Below are positions 12,463 to 13,213 of a stretch of 13,213 bases of DNA, in pieces; within the stretch, counting starts at the first letter, position 1; each line of letters begins with the position of its first letter. Source of the DNA: CAYWVO01 sp964461835 (GTDB taxonomy: Bacteria > Zixibacteria > MSB-5A5 > WJJR01 > JAJRUJ01); the NCBI GenBank assembly GCA_964461835.1, contig CAYWVO010000063.1:1-13213 (forward strand), given 5' to 3'. The notes below the pieces were generated by a model. The model was not told where the DNA came from. It made no database searches and worked only from the letters and a program-made list of their open reading frames with translations. A program made the translations under genes and the position numbers.

Positions 12463-13213
12463 TCATGGTATCCCTCCTGTCATTTTAGGTCCGATTGCTA
12501 AAAACACCGGTGAATGAGCAAAATCAGGCAAGAGCCAATTAACTATTTCACGTTTATCGGTATCGATCACCAAAATTGGGCCAAGGACGTTTCCGATACT
12601 GCCTGCCGTCACGTACACTTTATTGGAATCCGGATGGAAACAGATATCACGGGGAAAGAAAAACGATTTCGGCATCGGCGCTGACATAGAGTCCAGACCC
12701 AAGTCGGTTATTTCTTTGAGTAGAGCACCAGTGTTGCTGTTGTATATAGCCAGCTTGCCAAGGCGACCCGTAAATGATCGATCTCCAGCATCAGTCACAT
12801 ACGCCTCTTCACCATCCGGGGATAGAGCAACATCGCCATTAGGCCAGGGAAAAACTGAGCTATGAAGACATTCTGCGTTCTCCAGGTCGTAGATAAAAAA
12901 TCGAGTTCCACCAGTACCAAAACCCGTGCCATAGTGCTTTGTGCCACTGGAACTTATATCGTATCGAAGCACGCTTATCATCTTCGTCCCATCCGTCATT
13001 TCAAATGGCCCCCATTTGCCAAGGACTTGCTCAGAATCAAGATCGTAGGAAACGAGTTCCGTACTATCCAAGCTGCCTTCACCAAACCAGTTGTGTCCAA
13101 AAAATAAATCAGGATTTTCACGATAGAGGGGTGAGTATAAATCTAACGAGTCTTCTGATGAGCTCATGTCAAGAGTTGTGTAAATTGTTTTTTCACGCAG
13201 CGTGCCTTTCAGC
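12463..13213 (-). CDS. Beta-propeller protein, 5' part outside the window
   Basis: The C-terminal 249 residues of a YVTN-like propeller. An ATG exists at 13167, but the same frame stays open upstream to the window edge (LKGTLREKTIYTTLD precedes it) and no good Shine-Dalgarno lies before that ATG, so the true start is probably outside. Blade motifs include GDVALSPDGEEAYVTDAG, KLAIYNSNTGALLKEI and DICFHPDSNKVYVTAGS, followed by GPILVIDTDK. These align in order with FPYGDIAVSPDGRYVLFDD and FSPAGTEAYVSTGGNG plus GPVLVFD of the downstream lipoprotein, so the two are paralogues. The function is unknown; its N-terminus, and hence any lipobox, is not visible. Confidence 0.8.
   Translation of the reverse strand, partial: LKGTLREKTIYTTLDMSSSEDSLDLYSPLYRENPDLFFGHNWFGEGSLDSTELVSYDLDSEQVLGKWGPFEMTDGTKMISVLRYDISSSGTKHYGTGFGTGGTRFFIYDLENAECLHSSVFPWPNGDVALSPDGEEAYVTDAGDRSFTGRLGKLAIYNSNTGALLKEITDLGLDSMSAPMPKSFFFPRDICFHPDSNKVYVTAGSIGNVLGPILVIDTDKREIVNWLLPDFAHSPVFLAIGPKMTGGIP

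Overview
The window looks like chromosomal DNA of an uncultured, Gram-negative-type bacterium. The evidence is exported proteins with lipoprotein and Sec signals, an IPTL-CTERM-like sorting tail, a dockerin-tailed subtilase, strong Shine-Dalgarno sites before almost every gene, and dispersed palindromic repeats. This mix is typical of FCB-superphylum lineages such as Zixibacteria, but that placement is inference because no rRNA or marker gene is present. A few lines counted by eye suggest the left/middle genes are around 60-65% G+C and the right-hand block nearer 48-50%.

Left block (345-4494, all minus strand): a lipoprotein alpha/beta hydrolase, a possible 38-residue ORF and a secreted MsrB-MsrA fusion form one apparent operon. 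Upstream of it lies a second two-gene operon: a DUF438/hemerythrin/PAS protein followed by a DUF1858-DUF2249 protein. That operon carries an FNR/CRP-family palindrome at a class-II promoter distance, so it is probably controlled by anaerobiosis or nitrosative stress. Between the two operons, on the plus strand, lies a tiny candidate unit: a near-perfect Shine-Dalgarno, an 11-codon ORF with tandem stops and a rho-independent terminator. Related copies of one palindromic repeat sit in opposite orientation at the two edges of this block (302-334 and 4641-4677).

Repeat island (about 4641-5475): no credible gene, but a mosaic of short palindromes with conserved flanks and covarying stems, including a roughly 120-bp block present twice. 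The same families return at 9118-9263.

Centre (5623-8983, plus strand): a zinc-ribbon/DUF2007 protein; a DUF2953-like membrane protein joined to a GerW/YtfJ-like protein and closed by a terminator; then a consensus promoter with an AT-rich upstream segment, a long leader, an orphan membrane domain resembling the N-terminal half of apolipoprotein N-acyltransferase (Lnt) without its nitrilase domain, and an IPTL-CTERM-like surface protein with its own terminator.

Right block (9345-13213, minus strand): two paralogous beta-propeller proteins (one running off the window edge) and a secreted S8 subtilase whose dockerin tail is in another frame because of a one-base shift at a run of five C (five G on the coding strand). 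These read as an exported or surface-associated gene set. The best candidates for something undescribed are the covarying repeat families, the Lnt-like/IPTL-CTERM pair with its long leader, and the plus-strand mini-ORF/terminator unit.
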